Source of the DNA: JANQOZ01 sp045106555 | GTDB taxonomy: Bacteria; Pseudomonadota; Gammaproteobacteria; Xanthomonadales; SZUA-38 | DNA: 64,000 bases | Assembly: GCA_045106555.1 (NCBI GenBank) | Contig: JBGCET010000029.1 | Location: forward strand, 67,480 to 131,479 | Reading direction: 5' to 3' | In this document: piece by piece, positions 26,317-35,459 of the stretch | How positions within the stretch are numbered: position 1 is the stretch's first letter | Layout: each line of letters opens with the position of its first letter | Made by a program: the position numbers and the translations under genes | Notes under the pieces: generated by a model | The model's input: the letters and a program-made list of their open reading frames with translations, nothing else | Database searches by the model: none | What the model was told of the DNA's origin: nothing

Positions 26317-27015
26317 TCACAGCTGGCCATGTTCGGCGAAGGAGTAGACGCTTGAGTCCGCGATGATCAAATGATCCAGCAGACGGATATCCAGCAGACC
26401 AAGAGCATCTTTAAGACGTCGGGTAATGGTGATGTCGGCCTGGCTGGGCTGGGCATCTCCGGAAGGGTGATTGTGACCAACAATCACAGCGCTGGCATTA
26501 CGCTCCAGGCAGTGTCGGGCTACTTCGCGAGGGTACACGGCAGCGCAGTCTATGGTGCCTTGAAAAAGAATGTGAAAATCTACCGGGCGATGACGAGTAT
26601 CCAGGTAGAGGCAGGCGAAACTCTCACGCTGCAAAGCGACCAGTCTGGTGGAGAAATATCGACGGCTATGTCCTGGGCTGACGATGGGTTCCTCAGGCGT
26701 TGGTGGACGACGCAGCCGGGCCGAAACCTCCATCGCGCATAGCAGACGCAAGGCGCGGCTTTCGCCAATTCCCCGCTGCCGCTTGAAGTCCCAGGCGCTG
26801 GCTTTCTGAATGCCGGCGAGCCCGCCCAGGGCGTGCAGGGTATTGGCAGCAACTTCCCAGGAATTGCCGCCAGGGCCGATTAGCAGGGCAACTAACTCCA
26901 CCGGAGACAGGTGCGCTGCACCTTGTTGCAGCACCTGTTGCTTAAGCCGTTTCATCAGTGCCGGTGCGCAATGCCTGGCCTGGGGTTTCGCTTTCATTGA
27001 AGTTCTATGAGACAT
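26317..27015 (-). CDS. radC: RadC family JAB/MPN-domain protein
   Basis: The 232-residue product has a helix-hairpin-helix region (residues 60-100) and a C-terminal JAB1/MPN domain with the zinc motif HNHPSGDAQPSQAD, plus the upstream Glu in the ARHCLERNASAVIVGHN stretch. The name is historical; a DNA-repair role is not established. It begins at 27015 (MSHRTS) or at a second ATG, 26997 (MKAKP). It is divergent from coaBC, as is common in Gammaproteobacteria, and the intervening 135 bp contain the inverted repeats annotated at 27021-27072. Confidence 0.92.
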   Translation of the reverse strand: MSHRTSMKAKPQARHCAPALMKRLKQQVLQQGAAHLSPVELVALLIGPGGNSWEVAANTLHALGGLAGIQKASAWDFKRQRGIGESRALRLLCAMEVSARLRRPPTPEEPIVSPGHSRRYFSTRLVALQRESFACLYLDTRHRPVDFHILFQGTIDCAAVYPREVARHCLERNASAVIVGHNHPSGDAQPSQADITITRRLKDALGLLDIRLLDHLIIADSSVYSFAEHGQL

Positions 27016-27020
27016 CGGGG

Positions 27021-27072
27021 AATTGTCCGTTCTTCCGGCGGTGATCGGGAACGGACAATTGGGCCAATTGTC
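27021..27072. promoter_or_regulatory. Two overlapping inverted repeats between radC and coaBC
   Basis: A perfect 12-bp inverted repeat pairs 27021-27032 (AATTGTCCGTTC) with 27049-27060 across a 16-bp spacer. Its right arm overlaps a second palindrome at 27054-27072 (GACAATTGG, one base, CCAATTGTC). The result is three copies of a GACAATT half-site in alternating orientation. In RNA the two hairpins would be mutually exclusive; in DNA they look like a multi-half-site operator. The element begins 6 bp before the radC start and ends 78 bp before coaBC. Confidence 0.6.
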
Positions 27073-27150
27073 TGTAAGATATAGCGCTTAATTATCAGAG
27101 TCTTATCTCAGTGTGGCGGGGTAATTTTTCACACTGTGGCATCGGCCTGA

Positions 27151-28380
27151 ATGAAAGGGTTTTTTCGATTGGACGCTCCACTGAAAGGACGGCGGGTTCT
27201 ACTGGGTATCAGTGCGGGAATCGCGGCCTACAAAACTCCTCAGCTTGTCAGACGCCTGAAAGAGCGAGGAGCCAGTGTACGCGTCATATTGACGCCTTCG
27301 GCCATGTCTTTTGTAACGCCGCTAAGCTTGCAGGCGGTTTCAGGCCTTGGGGTATCAACCGATCTGCTTGACCCGTCCGCGGAAGCGGCAATGGGGCACA
27401 TTGAACTGGCCCGCTGGGCAGATCTGCTGTTAATTGCGCCCGCCACGGCCAATCTTTTGGCCCGCCTGCGCGGCGGCATGGCAGATGACCTGCTCAGCAC
27501 GGTGGTACTGGCAAGCAGCGCGCCGCTGGCGCTGGCGCCAGCGATGAATCAGCAAATGTGGGCTAATCCTGCAACGGTCGACAACGTTTCGGTGTTGAGG
27601 GATCGTGGCGCCCAAATCTGGGGGCCGGCTGAAGGCCAGCAGGCCTGCGGCGACGAGGGGGCTGGCCGTATGCTGGAACCGACCCAGTTGGCTGATTGTG
27701 TCACCCACCAACTACTCTGCGGCGAACCGAAACTCATCGGTAGCCGGGTGTTAATTTCGGCTGGACCCACGCTGGAAGACCTAGACCCGGTGCGTTACGT
27801 GGGGAACCGCAGTTCGGGGCGAATGGGGTTTGCCCTTGCCGGCGCTGCCAAGGCCCATGGCGCCGAGGTCACCCTTGTGGCGGGTCCGGTGAACTTGGAA
27901 ACCCCGGCCGGGGTCACCCGGGTGAACGTCAGATCAGCTCGGGATATGCACCAGGAAATTATTGGTCGGGCTATCCATAGCGATATTTACGTCGGGGCTG
28001 CGGCTGTCGCTGATTTCAGACCTGACAGGGTCGGCAGTAGAAAGATGAAAAAAAGCGGCGGCTCCGGTCTGGAGCTGAAACTGGTCCAAAATCCGGACAT
28101 CCTGAAAGAGATTGCTGGCCTCGCTGACGGTCCTTATACGGTTGGCTTTGCTGCGGAAACACACGATCTTGAGTCTTTTGCTCGCGGTAAACTTGCCAGC
28201 AAAGGCGCCGACCTCATCGCCGCCAATCAGGTAGGGATAGCTAATGCGGGATTTGATGCACCCGGTAATGCCTTAACGGTTTTCGGAGCCCACTGTCGAA
28301 TTGAGCTGCCACAGCAGTCCAAAGTCAGTCTGGCTCATCAATTTTGGGATCATGTGGCTGAGCAAATGGAGCAACGATGA
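27151..28380 (+). CDS. coaBC: Bifunctional phosphopantothenoylcysteine decarboxylase / phosphopantothenate-cysteine ligase
   Basis: The 409-residue product has the N-terminal flavoprotein CoaC domain (LGISAGIAAYK at about residue 16, ARWADLLLIAPATANLLAR, then APAMNQQMW) and the C-terminal CoaB domain (ISAGPTLEDLDPVRYVGNRS, later AAVADFRPD and a KMKKSG-KLVQNPDIL stretch). It performs steps two and three of coenzyme A synthesis from 4'-phosphopantothenate. Its stop overlaps the dut start in ATGA. Gene order radC / coaBC-dut-algC matches the pseudomonad arrangement known to me. Confidence 0.96.
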   Translation: MKGFFRLDAPLKGRRVLLGISAGIAAYKTPQLVRRLKERGASVRVILTPSAMSFVTPLSLQAVSGLGVSTDLLDPSAEAAMGHIELARWADLLLIAPATANLLARLRGGMADDLLSTVVLASSAPLALAPAMNQQMWANPATVDNVSVLRDRGAQIWGPAEGQQACGDEGAGRMLEPTQLADCVTHQLLCGEPKLIGSRVLISAGPTLEDLDPVRYVGNRSSGRMGFALAGAAKAHGAEVTLVAGPVNLETPAGVTRVNVRSARDMHQEIIGRAIHSDIYVGAAAVADFRPDRVGSRKMKKSGGSGLELKLVQNPDILKEIAGLADGPYTVGFAAETHDLESFARGKLASKGADLIAANQVGIANAGFDAPGNALTVFGAHCRIELPQQSKVSLAHQFWDHVAEQMEQR

Positions 28381-28850
28381 GCCGGCATAAGTCGTCTGCC
28401 GCAATAGCGCTGAAAATTCTGGATTCGCGAGTGGGAGACAGTATTCCGTTGCCAACCTACGCGACCGACGGTTCGGCAGGGTTGGATTTACGTGTCGTTT
28501 TGGACGATCCATTGGCTATCCCAGCCGGACAAACAGAGTTGTTAAACACCGGCATTGCTATCCACCTCGCTGATCCTTCGCTGGCGGCGGTGTTGTTGCC
28601 TCGTTCGGGCCTGGGTCACAAAAACGGCATCGTTTTAGGTAATCTGGTGGGCTTGATTGACTCTGATTACCAAGGTCCTTTGATGATTTCCTGCTGGAAT
28701 CGATCGTCAGAAACCTTTACCGTTAAACCGGGAGAACGTATTGCGCAGCTGGTTATCGTTCCGGTGCTTAGGGCGGAATTCGAACTTGTTGCAGATTTTG
28801 AGTTGACGGAAAGAGGATCGGGTGGCTTTGGTCACTCCGGTCTGAATTAA
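28377..28850 (+). CDS. dut: Deoxyuridine 5'-triphosphate nucleotidohydrolase (dUTPase)
   Basis: The 157-residue product contains the five trimeric dUTPase motifs, including TDGSAGLDLR, PRSGLGHKNG, LIDSDYQGP with the catalytic Asp, PGERIAQLV and the C-terminal P-loop-like RGSGGFGHSG. It hydrolyses dUTP to dUMP and PPi, preventing uracil incorporation and feeding dTMP synthesis. It is translationally coupled to coaBC by an ATGA overlap. The N-terminal extension of about eight residues (SRHKSSAA) is a little longer than usual. Confidence 0.96.
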   Translation: MSRHKSSAAIALKILDSRVGDSIPLPTYATDGSAGLDLRVVLDDPLAIPAGQTELLNTGIAIHLADPSLAAVLLPRSGLGHKNGIVLGNLVGLIDSDYQGPLMISCWNRSSETFTVKPGERIAQLVIVPVLRAEFELVADFELTERGSGGFGHSGLN

Positions 28851-28901
28851 TCTGTGGGAGAGATATTTTGCTGATTTGTCACCCATCGGAGGTGTCTGGA
28901 G

Positions 28902-31301
28902 ATGGGTAGGATGACTGCGCTTGAGAAGGCGCAGCGAGAGCGAGAGCGTCAGGGCCAATCGGCCCTGGACTGGCGTTTGCTGATGTTTCCGGTGGTGCTT
29001 ACACTGCTGTTCGCGGCGACAGTATGGTGGGCTTATCAGGCGGGCAGTCATCTGTGGTTTGAACGCCAAAGCAATAGCTTGAGAAATCAGGCCAACACCA
29101 TTCGCGCTGCATTGGTAAAGGACTTCCGCGAGAAAGAATCTCAAATTTTACTGGCTGCTGAATCCGAGCAGGCGCTGCTTGCTGCCGAGGACACGGGCAG
29201 CGGATTGATGGCGAGTGCGGCACTGGATTTGCGTAGCCGTCTGACTGGTGCCGAATGGCTCAGGATTTTTACCCCCGCCGTAGAAGGATTGCAACCCGAG
29301 CCTCATCCGGGGTTAGGGTGGGCTGGCATCTATCTTCTGCTGAGTTCAAAAGAGGGGGGCGTTGCGGCCGGCCCAGGCGGCGGGTTGGTGCGCACAGAGA
29401 ACGCTCACTACAGCTGGGCTGTTCCCATTACCCAGCGAGTGACCAATCGAGATCGCCGCCTATTCGGTTTCCTCTTGGTTCGCTATGCCATGGATGACAT
29501 TACCGCGATGGTCGACGCGGCCGACGTGGGCGGTGGCTATATGGATTTACGTCTGTATTCCCAACTGGGGTCTGGGCTTATTGCCGCCAGCTCAGGTCGA
29601 CAGCGAACCACGACAGAGTTTCTTGATCTGGTTGATGTGGGTGACACCGAATTCAAAATCGCCTACCACTACCCGGAGTTGCCCTTACAAAACCGCTTCA
29701 GCTGGCTGGTAAATCTTGTGGCTGCGGTGTTAACCGCAGCTCTGCTGCTGTGGTCCCTGAAACAGCGCCAACGAGTAATGGCCGGGCCGGGTGCCTCCTC
29801 TGACTCAATAGAACCCATCGTTCTTGAAGATGACGACGAGCTCGATAACGACAATCAGGTGTCTGATCCTGGGGCTGCGTCCGATGAGAGTGATGTGAAG
29901 GCGGTGCCCGTAAGCGCCGCGCCGTCAGATCAACCGCCCGCGAGCATTTTCAGAGCCTACGATATCCGTGGTGTAGTGGGTGAAACCCTGTCTCCGGAGT
30001 ATGCAGCCTTAATTGGTCGAGCGATTGGCAGTGAGGCTCAGGCCCGTTCCCAAACCCAAGTTGTAGTTGCCCGGGATGGGCGACTGTCAGGTCCAGAAAT
30101 CACGGAGTCATTGATCGCCGGGCTCACCCGGTCGGGCGTAGATGTCATTGACATTGGGGCGGTCCCCACGGGGGTTCTCTACTTCGCTACCCACAGTCTA
30201 GGGACCGGTTCGGGGGTCATGGTTACCGGCAGCCATAACCCGCCTGACTACAACGGATTCAAGATCATGCTGGGAACTGACACGCTGTCAGGTGATGACA
30301 TCACTGATCTTCACCGGCGCATTGTGGAAGGGGACCTCAGTGAGGGTGATGGCGGCGTCCAGGAGATGGATATTCTGGACGACTACGTTGATCGGATCGC
30401 GTCAGATGTTCAGATGGAAGAGCCGCTGAAGGTGGTGGTGGACTGCGGAAACGGTATTCCTGGCAGAGTAGCGCCATGGGTTCTGGAAGAGATTGGTTGT
30501 GAAGTTATTCCGCTTTTCTGTGAAGTGGATGGGGAATTTCCCAATCACCATCCTGATCCATCGGACCTTAAGAATCTCAAAGACTTGATCATGACGGTTG
30601 AGCGCCTTGATGCGGACCTGGGGGTCGCATTTGATGGTGATGGAGATCGCCTCGGTGTTGTGACGCGCGCCGGAGAAGTGGTATTTCCTGACCGGTTGAT
30701 GATGCTATTTGCCGAAGATGTGCTGACCCGCAATCCGGGTGCAGCCATCATCTATGACGTGAAGTGTACCGGCCATCTTGCCAAGGTCATTCTGGCGCAT
30801 GGTGGTAGCCCCATTATGTGGAAGACTGGACATTCGCTGATTAAGGGCAAAATGAAAGAAACGAACGCGGCCTTAGCCGGGGAAATGAGTGGTCACTTTT
30901 TCTTCAAGGAGCGCTGGTTCGGATTTGATGACGGAATCTACGCTTGTGCCCGTTTGCTGGAAATTCTCGCTGCCAGTCCCGACGGAGTTGATGCAGTTCT
31001 GGAGTCGTTGCCCAGTTCTGTGAGCACGCCGGAAATCAAGGTAGAAATGCCGGAGGGTGAACACTACGAGTTCATGGAGGTTTTTCAGGCCCAGGCAAGC
31101 TTTGAGGGTGCCCGGATGACCACCATTGATGGAATTCGGGCCGACTACGACGACGGTTGGGGTTTGGTCAGGTGTTCCAACACCACGCCCTGCTTGGTGA
31201 TGCGCTTTGACTCTCAAACCCAGGAAGGGTTGGAGAAGGTGCAAAGCCGGTTTAAGGAACAACTCTTGAGTGTGAAGCCTGACCTGGAGCTGCCGTTCTA
31301 A
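28902..31301 (+). CDS. algC: Phosphomannomutase/phosphoglucomutase AlgC with membrane-anchored N-terminal extension
   Basis: The 799-residue product has two parts. Residues 1-345 form an N-terminal sensor-like region with transmembrane helices near 27-46 and 265-286 enclosing about 215 periplasmic residues, then an acidic linker. Residues 350-799 are the mutase, with the phosphoserine loop TGSHNP, the metal site DGDGDR, the sugar loop GEMSGH and the phosphate-binding RCSNTTP. The enzyme interconverts mannose and glucose 1- and 6-phosphates for surface polysaccharides. Known AlgC homologues of this long form exist; the extension's role is unclear. The usual pseudomonad follower argB is absent; a DUF4124 gene converges instead. 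Confidence 0.92.
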   Translation: MGRMTALEKAQRERERQGQSALDWRLLMFPVVLTLLFAATVWWAYQAGSHLWFERQSNSLRNQANTIRAALVKDFREKESQILLAAESEQALLAAEDTGSGLMASAALDLRSRLTGAEWLRIFTPAVEGLQPEPHPGLGWAGIYLLLSSKEGGVAAGPGGGLVRTENAHYSWAVPITQRVTNRDRRLFGFLLVRYAMDDITAMVDAADVGGGYMDLRLYSQLGSGLIAASSGRQRTTTEFLDLVDVGDTEFKIAYHYPELPLQNRFSWLVNLVAAVLTAALLLWSLKQRQRVMAGPGASSDSIEPIVLEDDDELDNDNQVSDPGAASDESDVKAVPVSAAPSDQPPASIFRAYDIRGVVGETLSPEYAALIGRAIGSEAQARSQTQVVVARDGRLSGPEITESLIAGLTRSGVDVIDIGAVPTGVLYFATHSLGTGSGVMVTGSHNPPDYNGFKIMLGTDTLSGDDITDLHRRIVEGDLSEGDGGVQEMDILDDYVDRIASDVQMEEPLKVVVDCGNGIPGRVAPWVLEEIGCEVIPLFCEVDGEFPNHHPDPSDLKNLKDLIMTVERLDADLGVAFDGDGDRLGVVTRAGEVVFPDRLMMLFAEDVLTRNPGAAIIYDVKCTGHLAKVILAHGGSPIMWKTGHSLIKGKMKETNAALAGEMSGHFFFKERWFGFDDGIYACARLLEILAASPDGVDAVLESLPSSVSTPEIKVEMPEGEHYEFMEVFQAQASFEGARMTTIDGIRADYDDGWGLVRCSNTTPCLVMRFDSQTQEGLEKVQSRFKEQLLSVKPDLELPF

Positions 31302-31366
31302 CGAGGCCGTGCTGGATTTGGGTGGGGAAACCTAAGCATGGCAGTCGGGTAATAGCCGGCAACCCT

Positions 31367-32011
31367 TTATCTGCCGCGGCCGCCGTTCTTAACCTTTTGG
31401 AACCGTTCCAGCTCCTCGGCAAATTCTTTGCCCAGGCGAATTTTCTCCGTCTCCCGGTCCAGGATTTTGGCTTCCTGCTGCGCGATCTGCTCCTGCAGCA
31501 GCGCGATGGTATCGCGTAAGTCTTCGTTCACCTCAAAACCCTGACTCTCCTGTTCCGAGGCACGTTTGGTTAATCCGGCAAGGGAACCGGAGTGACTGTC
31601 GATCATGGTTTGGGCTGACTTGATTTGCCGATTCATGGCGTCGATGCGTTGATCACGCATGGCGGTGATGTCTTCTGCAGAAGCATATTGGCTGAGCATG
31701 CGGCGCTGTTCCCGCAGGCGTTTTTCTTCTGCCTCATCAAGCGCCTGTTGTTTGGCCAGGGTTTCGGCCTCTTCAGCCAATTCTTTGGGGGTCTTAGCGC
31801 GGTCTACACGGTCAACGACCACGCCCTGATCATTGAGCTCTTCTCGACCTCGTTTGACCTGCTCCGGGGGTACCTGGTCGCTGTAGAACACGTTGCCGTC
31901 AGCATCTACCCACTTGTAGAGCTTTTGGGCACTAACCGGAGAAGCCATCAGGCCCCCTAACAACGCGGCTAGAATGCATCGAGCCAGGAATTTACTACAG
32001 CGATTGTTCAT
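31367..32011 (-). CDS. DUF4124 domain exported coiled-coil protein
   Basis: The 214-residue product has a signal peptide ending VSA-QK (about residue 28), the DUF4124 core LYKWVDADGNVFYSDQVPP, and then about 150 residues of charged coiled coil (KELAEEAETLAKQQ..., LQEQIAQQEAKILDRETEKI). It is a periplasmic protein of unknown function. ATG at 32011 is chosen for signal-peptide length and a GAG-rich site; 32023 would add four residues. It lies between algC (convergent) and pyrE on the same strand. The 190 bp between it and pyrE hold a 7-bp stem-loop (32167-32173 with 32188-32194) but no clear gene. Confidence 0.8.
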   Translation of the reverse strand: MNNRCSKFLARCILAALLGGLMASPVSAQKLYKWVDADGNVFYSDQVPPEQVKRGREELNDQGVVVDRVDRAKTPKELAEEAETLAKQQALDEAEEKRLREQRRMLSQYASAEDITAMRDQRIDAMNRQIKSAQTMIDSHSGSLAGLTKRASEQESQGFEVNEDLRDTIALLQEQIAQQEAKILDRETEKIRLGKEFAEELERFQKVKNGGRGR

Positions 32012-32203
32012 TGAGTCTCTCATTTGTCCATACTTAACACAGGTCCAAGGCGGTATCCTCCAAGCGTCACCATGTATAACGTGCAAGAGCAACATCACCT
32101 ATAGGCCAAATGTTAACTTTTGTCGCGTGGCAACATTAATCGTGTGACATTTTATTGGACATGGTGGGTCCACCAGCGTTCAGCTTAGTGGACCAACGGT
32201 GGT

Positions 32204-32863
32204 TCAGGAGGGATGGACGTTGGTCCCGTAAAGCGCGCGATACTGGACGATTTGTTTTCGTCTTTTTTCACTGGCTGGATCATCGGACAGGTACTCGATC
32301 AAGGTGTCGAGGTTGAGAATACTGACAACGGGCACTTTATAACGTCGTTGAATTTCAGCGCTGGCCGACTCCTCGGTCAGGCCGCGTTCCTGCCGATCCA
32401 GGGCCAGCGCCACCCCGACCAGGGTTGCCCCTGCCTGCTCCAACTGTTCCGCAGCCAGCCTGATGGAAGTGCCCGACGAGATGACATCATCAATAATTAT
32501 GACGCGTTTACCCGATAGCGGTGCGCCGATCATCTGACCACCTTCCCCGTGATCCTTGGGTTCCTTTCGGTCGTAAGCGATTGGGACATCCCGTCCGAAA
32601 TGACGGGAATACGCTATGGCGGTTGCGCAGGCCAGCGTGATGCCTTTGTAAGCGGGTCCAAATAACAGATCGAAATCCAGCTCTGAATCTGCCAGGCAAT
32701 GAGCGTAGGCATTTCCCAAGGCATCCAGGGAGACGCCGGAATAGAAGAGACCCGCATTAAAGAAATAGGGGCTTTCTCGACCGGATTTCAGCGTGAACTG
32801 ACCAAACTTTAGAATTTCCAGCTCGACACACAATTCAAGAAACGCGGCTTGAGAATGATTCAC
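32204..32863 (-). CDS. pyrE: Orotate phosphoribosyltransferase
   Basis: The 219-residue product starts NHSQAAFLELCVELEILKFG, continues FTLKSGRESPYFFNAG, YDRKEPKDHGEGG, and has the PRPP-binding motif VIIIDDVISSGTS. It makes orotidine 5'-phosphate from orotate and PRPP in pyrimidine synthesis. The start is GTG at 32863 with AGGA eight bases upstream; the frame stays open further upstream but that sequence has no homologous look. It lies 130 bp downstream of the flotillin gene, from which it is separated by an intrinsic terminator. Confidence 0.95.
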   Translation of the reverse strand: MNHSQAAFLELCVELEILKFGQFTLKSGRESPYFFNAGLFYSGVSLDALGNAYAHCLADSELDFDLLFGPAYKGITLACATAIAYSRHFGRDVPIAYDRKEPKDHGEGGQMIGAPLSGKRVIIIDDVISSGTSIRLAAEQLEQAGATLVGVALALDRQERGLTEESASAEIQRRYKVPVVSILNLDTLIEYLSDDPASEKRRKQIVQYRALYGTNVHPS

Positions 32864-32953
32864 ACGGTTTTCCTGATAATGCTGAAGCCGATATTGTAGC
32901 GCGCGTAGGGCCAATACTGGCAGTCCGACGAACGAATGAAGTGCAAACTCCAG

Positions 32954-32981
32954 AAAAATCGCCCGGCCTGATCGGCCGGGC
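32954..32981 (-). terminator. Intrinsic terminator of the flotillin operon
   Basis: A perfect 8-bp GC-only stem (32961-32968 with 32974-32981) with a 5-nt loop lies 12 bp beyond the flotillin stop codon. On the minus strand it is followed directly by GATTTTT, a good U-tract. It separates the flotillin operon from pyrE. Confidence 0.8.
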
Positions 32982-32993
32982 AGTAAGGGCGAC

Positions 32994-34763
32994 TTAACCT
33001 GCGGCGGGTGGGCTGTCGTTAACCTGAGCGAGTCCTTCCAGCGACTCGCCCGAAAGACCGACCTCGCCGAGAATCGACTCAATCAATGGCGCTTGGGCGC
33101 GGTAGCGTAAGGCACTGTTCACCACCTGGTCTGCGAGGCCTGGCTGACTGCCTGAGCCGTGACCTGTGCTGCTGGGGCCATCGCTATCGGGGCCGGAATC
33201 CGAAGCGTTGTGACCTAATCCGGCCACCTGCACGATTTTGATTCCGTCGATGTTCTCCATCGGTTTGACGCTTTGGCGAATAATCTCAGGCAGTTGCTGA
33301 ACGATTGCCAGTTTGACCTGCATGGCAATTTGCTCGGGAGCAAGGACGTTGGATGATTCGTTGATCGCTTTCTGACCTTCCGCATCAACTCGGTAACGTT
33401 CAGCGGCACCTTCCGCTCTCACCCGCTCCGATTCAGCAGCGGCGGTGGCTTCTATGCGAATACGGTCCGCTTCAGCTTGGGCTTGAGTGCGCACTGCTGC
33501 CGCCTCGTCTTCTGCAGCCTCACTGGTAGCCTGCGCCTTGACCGTCAGGTCAATTTTCTCTCGTTCGGCCTCTTTGCTGGCTTCCACCAGTTCAATGGAT
33601 TTTTCGCGTTCTGCGATTTCTACCTGGCGAACGGTAGTGACCTGTTCGGCGGCGCGAACGGCTTCTGCGCGAGCCTCGTCCGCCAATTTCTTGGCCAGTG
33701 ACTGATCACGGGATTTTTCGGCGACGGCAATCTCGCGATCCTGCTCGGATAACTCGATGGCTCGTTGACGTTCAATGTCGGCGGTTTGGACAGCTTTTTC
33801 CCGCGAAACATCCCGTTCCCGAATTTCCTGTTCTTTAGCAATTCTCAGCTGTTCCAAATGACGGTCAGACTCAATCCTGGATTGCTCCACCTGCTGGGCG
33901 GAGACAATGTCGGCACTCTCCGCTTCCTGGCGTTTTGACGCGCGTTCAAGGGCGATTTCCGCCTGTTGGCTGGCCCGGCGTACCTCAACCTCCCGTTCCT
34001 GAGCCAGTCTGGCATATTCTTCCTCTCGACCAATTTCCAGCTGTTGTTGGGCCGCTTCCAGGTTTTTGCGCTGGATCTGTACCTCGGTTTCCTGCTCAAT
34101 ATCGTTGCGCTTTTTGCGTCGCATCTCAATGGCTTCTGTGAGTTTGGTGAGTCCTTCAGCGTCAAACGCGTTGTCGGGATTAAAATATTCCTTGCTGGTC
34201 TGATCCAGGCCCGTCAGCGAGACGGTCTCCAGCTCCAAACCATTCTTCAACAAATCCTCGGAAACGACCTGTTGCACCTTTTGCACAAAGTCGGTTCGCT
34301 GCTCATGCAGTTCTTCCATGGCCATTTCTGCTGCCACTGAGCGCAATGCATCTACAAACTTTCCTTCAACCAGTTGTTTCAATGCATCCGGCTGCATGGT
34401 GCGTTGCCCCAGGGTTTGCGCAGCGTTGGCGATGGCATCGCCGGTGGGTTGCACCCGCACGTAAAATTCAGCGGCCACATCTACCCGCATTCGATCGCGG
34501 GTAATCAGCGCTTGGTCGTTTGCTCGGTGGACGTCGAGTCTGAGGGTGTTCATATTCACCGGAATGACCTCATGAAATACCGGCAATACCAGGGCGCCGC
34601 CGTTCATAATAACCTTCTGGCCGCCCGCGCCGGTGCGCACAAACGAAATTTCTTTGGAGGCCCGGGTATACAGTCGGGCAACGATGAAAACAATCAGCAG
34701 CAAGGCTACGATGAACGTGCCCGCGATTAGCACAATATCGAGATAGTTGGTGAGTTGAGACAT
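32994..34763 (-). CDS. Flotillin-like protein (YqiK type)
   Basis: The 589-residue product has an N-terminal transmembrane helix (about 10-30), an SPFH/band-7 domain (residues 35-230, including FVRTGAGGQKVIMNGGALVLPV and the typical VTLTGLDQT-like strand), then a long Ala/Glu/Arg-rich coiled coil (about 235-480) and a C-terminal Gly/Ser-rich region with a final helix. Flotillins scaffold ordered membrane microdomains and stabilise membrane protein complexes. AAGGAG lies five bases before the ATG. It is the last gene of a three-gene operon with a YqiJ-like OB protein and a ribbon-helix-helix-like protein, and is followed by a terminator. Confidence 0.9.
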   Translation of the reverse strand: MSQLTNYLDIVLIAGTFIVALLLIVFIVARLYTRASKEISFVRTGAGGQKVIMNGGALVLPVFHEVIPVNMNTLRLDVHRANDQALITRDRMRVDVAAEFYVRVQPTGDAIANAAQTLGQRTMQPDALKQLVEGKFVDALRSVAAEMAMEELHEQRTDFVQKVQQVVSEDLLKNGLELETVSLTGLDQTSKEYFNPDNAFDAEGLTKLTEAIEMRRKKRNDIEQETEVQIQRKNLEAAQQQLEIGREEEYARLAQEREVEVRRASQQAEIALERASKRQEAESADIVSAQQVEQSRIESDRHLEQLRIAKEQEIRERDVSREKAVQTADIERQRAIELSEQDREIAVAEKSRDQSLAKKLADEARAEAVRAAEQVTTVRQVEIAEREKSIELVEASKEAEREKIDLTVKAQATSEAAEDEAAAVRTQAQAEADRIRIEATAAAESERVRAEGAAERYRVDAEGQKAINESSNVLAPEQIAMQVKLAIVQQLPEIIRQSVKPMENIDGIKIVQVAGLGHNASDSGPDSDGPSSTGHGSGSQPGLADQVVNSALRYRAQAPLIESILGEVGLSGESLEGLAQVNDSPPAAG

Positions 34764-34820
34764 AAATACTCCTTGGGGGCTGTCAAAAAGGGTTAGATGG
34801 ACAACAAGCCGGAGTCCGTA

Positions 34821-35459
34821 TCAGGACGTTGAGCGAGCGAAAAAGCCGTTGCCATTGGATTCGGTGATGATGACTGTGCTGCCAGCGGGCAATTCCGGTT
34901 GGCCTGGTAAGGGTTCGACCATCACATAGTGGGTTTGCCCGTGGGCGTCGGCCAAACGCGCCTGGGCCGGCGATCCGACGCTGGCGGTGCCCAGAGTAAT
35001 CACGGCGGTTGCGCCAACAAAACTCGCGCGGAAGACCGCTTCGGTTTCATCCTGAGGCATGACTTTAGCGATGCCTGACAGTAACGGTTTCATTACCGGT
35101 AAGGTCAGGGGAAGGGTGATAATGGCGGCCATAGACGCGCGCATCGGCTCACCAACCTGGCTGGCAATAACGCTTTGAAGCGTCAGTCCCAGCAAACCAA
35201 AACAGGCCAGGAAGACGATAAACACCACCAACGCCGGTAATTGGTCCAGCTTGAGCCAGGCGAGAAAGGCTGCCACGGACAGCTGGCTACCCATTTCTAC
35301 GTCGACATCGGTATCCAGGTCGGGAAGAGCGCCGTCGACAATCGACGACAGGGCGGTGCCAAACGCCAGAGTGATCATCTCCATAACCAGCAGCAGGGCC
35401 ATAAGGGCCAGCGCAACGGCAAAAGGCAAGGCCTTTTCGTGGGCAATGAGTTCTATCAT
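34821..35459 (-). CDS. YqiJ-like inner-membrane OB-fold protein
   Basis: The 212-residue product has about three transmembrane segments (near 13-33, 72-92 and 105-125) and a C-terminal soluble domain of about 75 residues (GATAVITLGTASVGSPAQAR, then VMVEPLPG and STVIITES) that looks like an NfeD/YqiJ OB fold. Such proteins are partner proteins of flotillins and usually sit next to them, as here (57 bp upstream of flotillin). The ATG at 35459 overlaps the stop of the preceding gene in an ATGA arrangement. Its role in microdomain assembly is known only in general terms. Confidence 0.85.
   Translation of the reverse strand: MIELIAHEKALPFAVALALMALLLVMEMITLAFGTALSSIVDGALPDLDTDVDVEMGSQLSVAAFLAWLKLDQLPALVVFIVFLACFGLLGLTLQSVIASQVGEPMRASMAAIITLPLTLPVMKPLLSGIAKVMPQDETEAVFRASFVGATAVITLGTASVGSPAQARLADAHGQTHYVMVEPLPGQPELPAGSTVIITESNGNGFFARSTS

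Noticed and set aside
28377..31301. Search for argB between algC and pyrE, as in pseudomonads
   Set aside because: No acetylglutamate kinase frame exists here; a DUF4124 gene occupies that place instead, so argB must be elsewhere.
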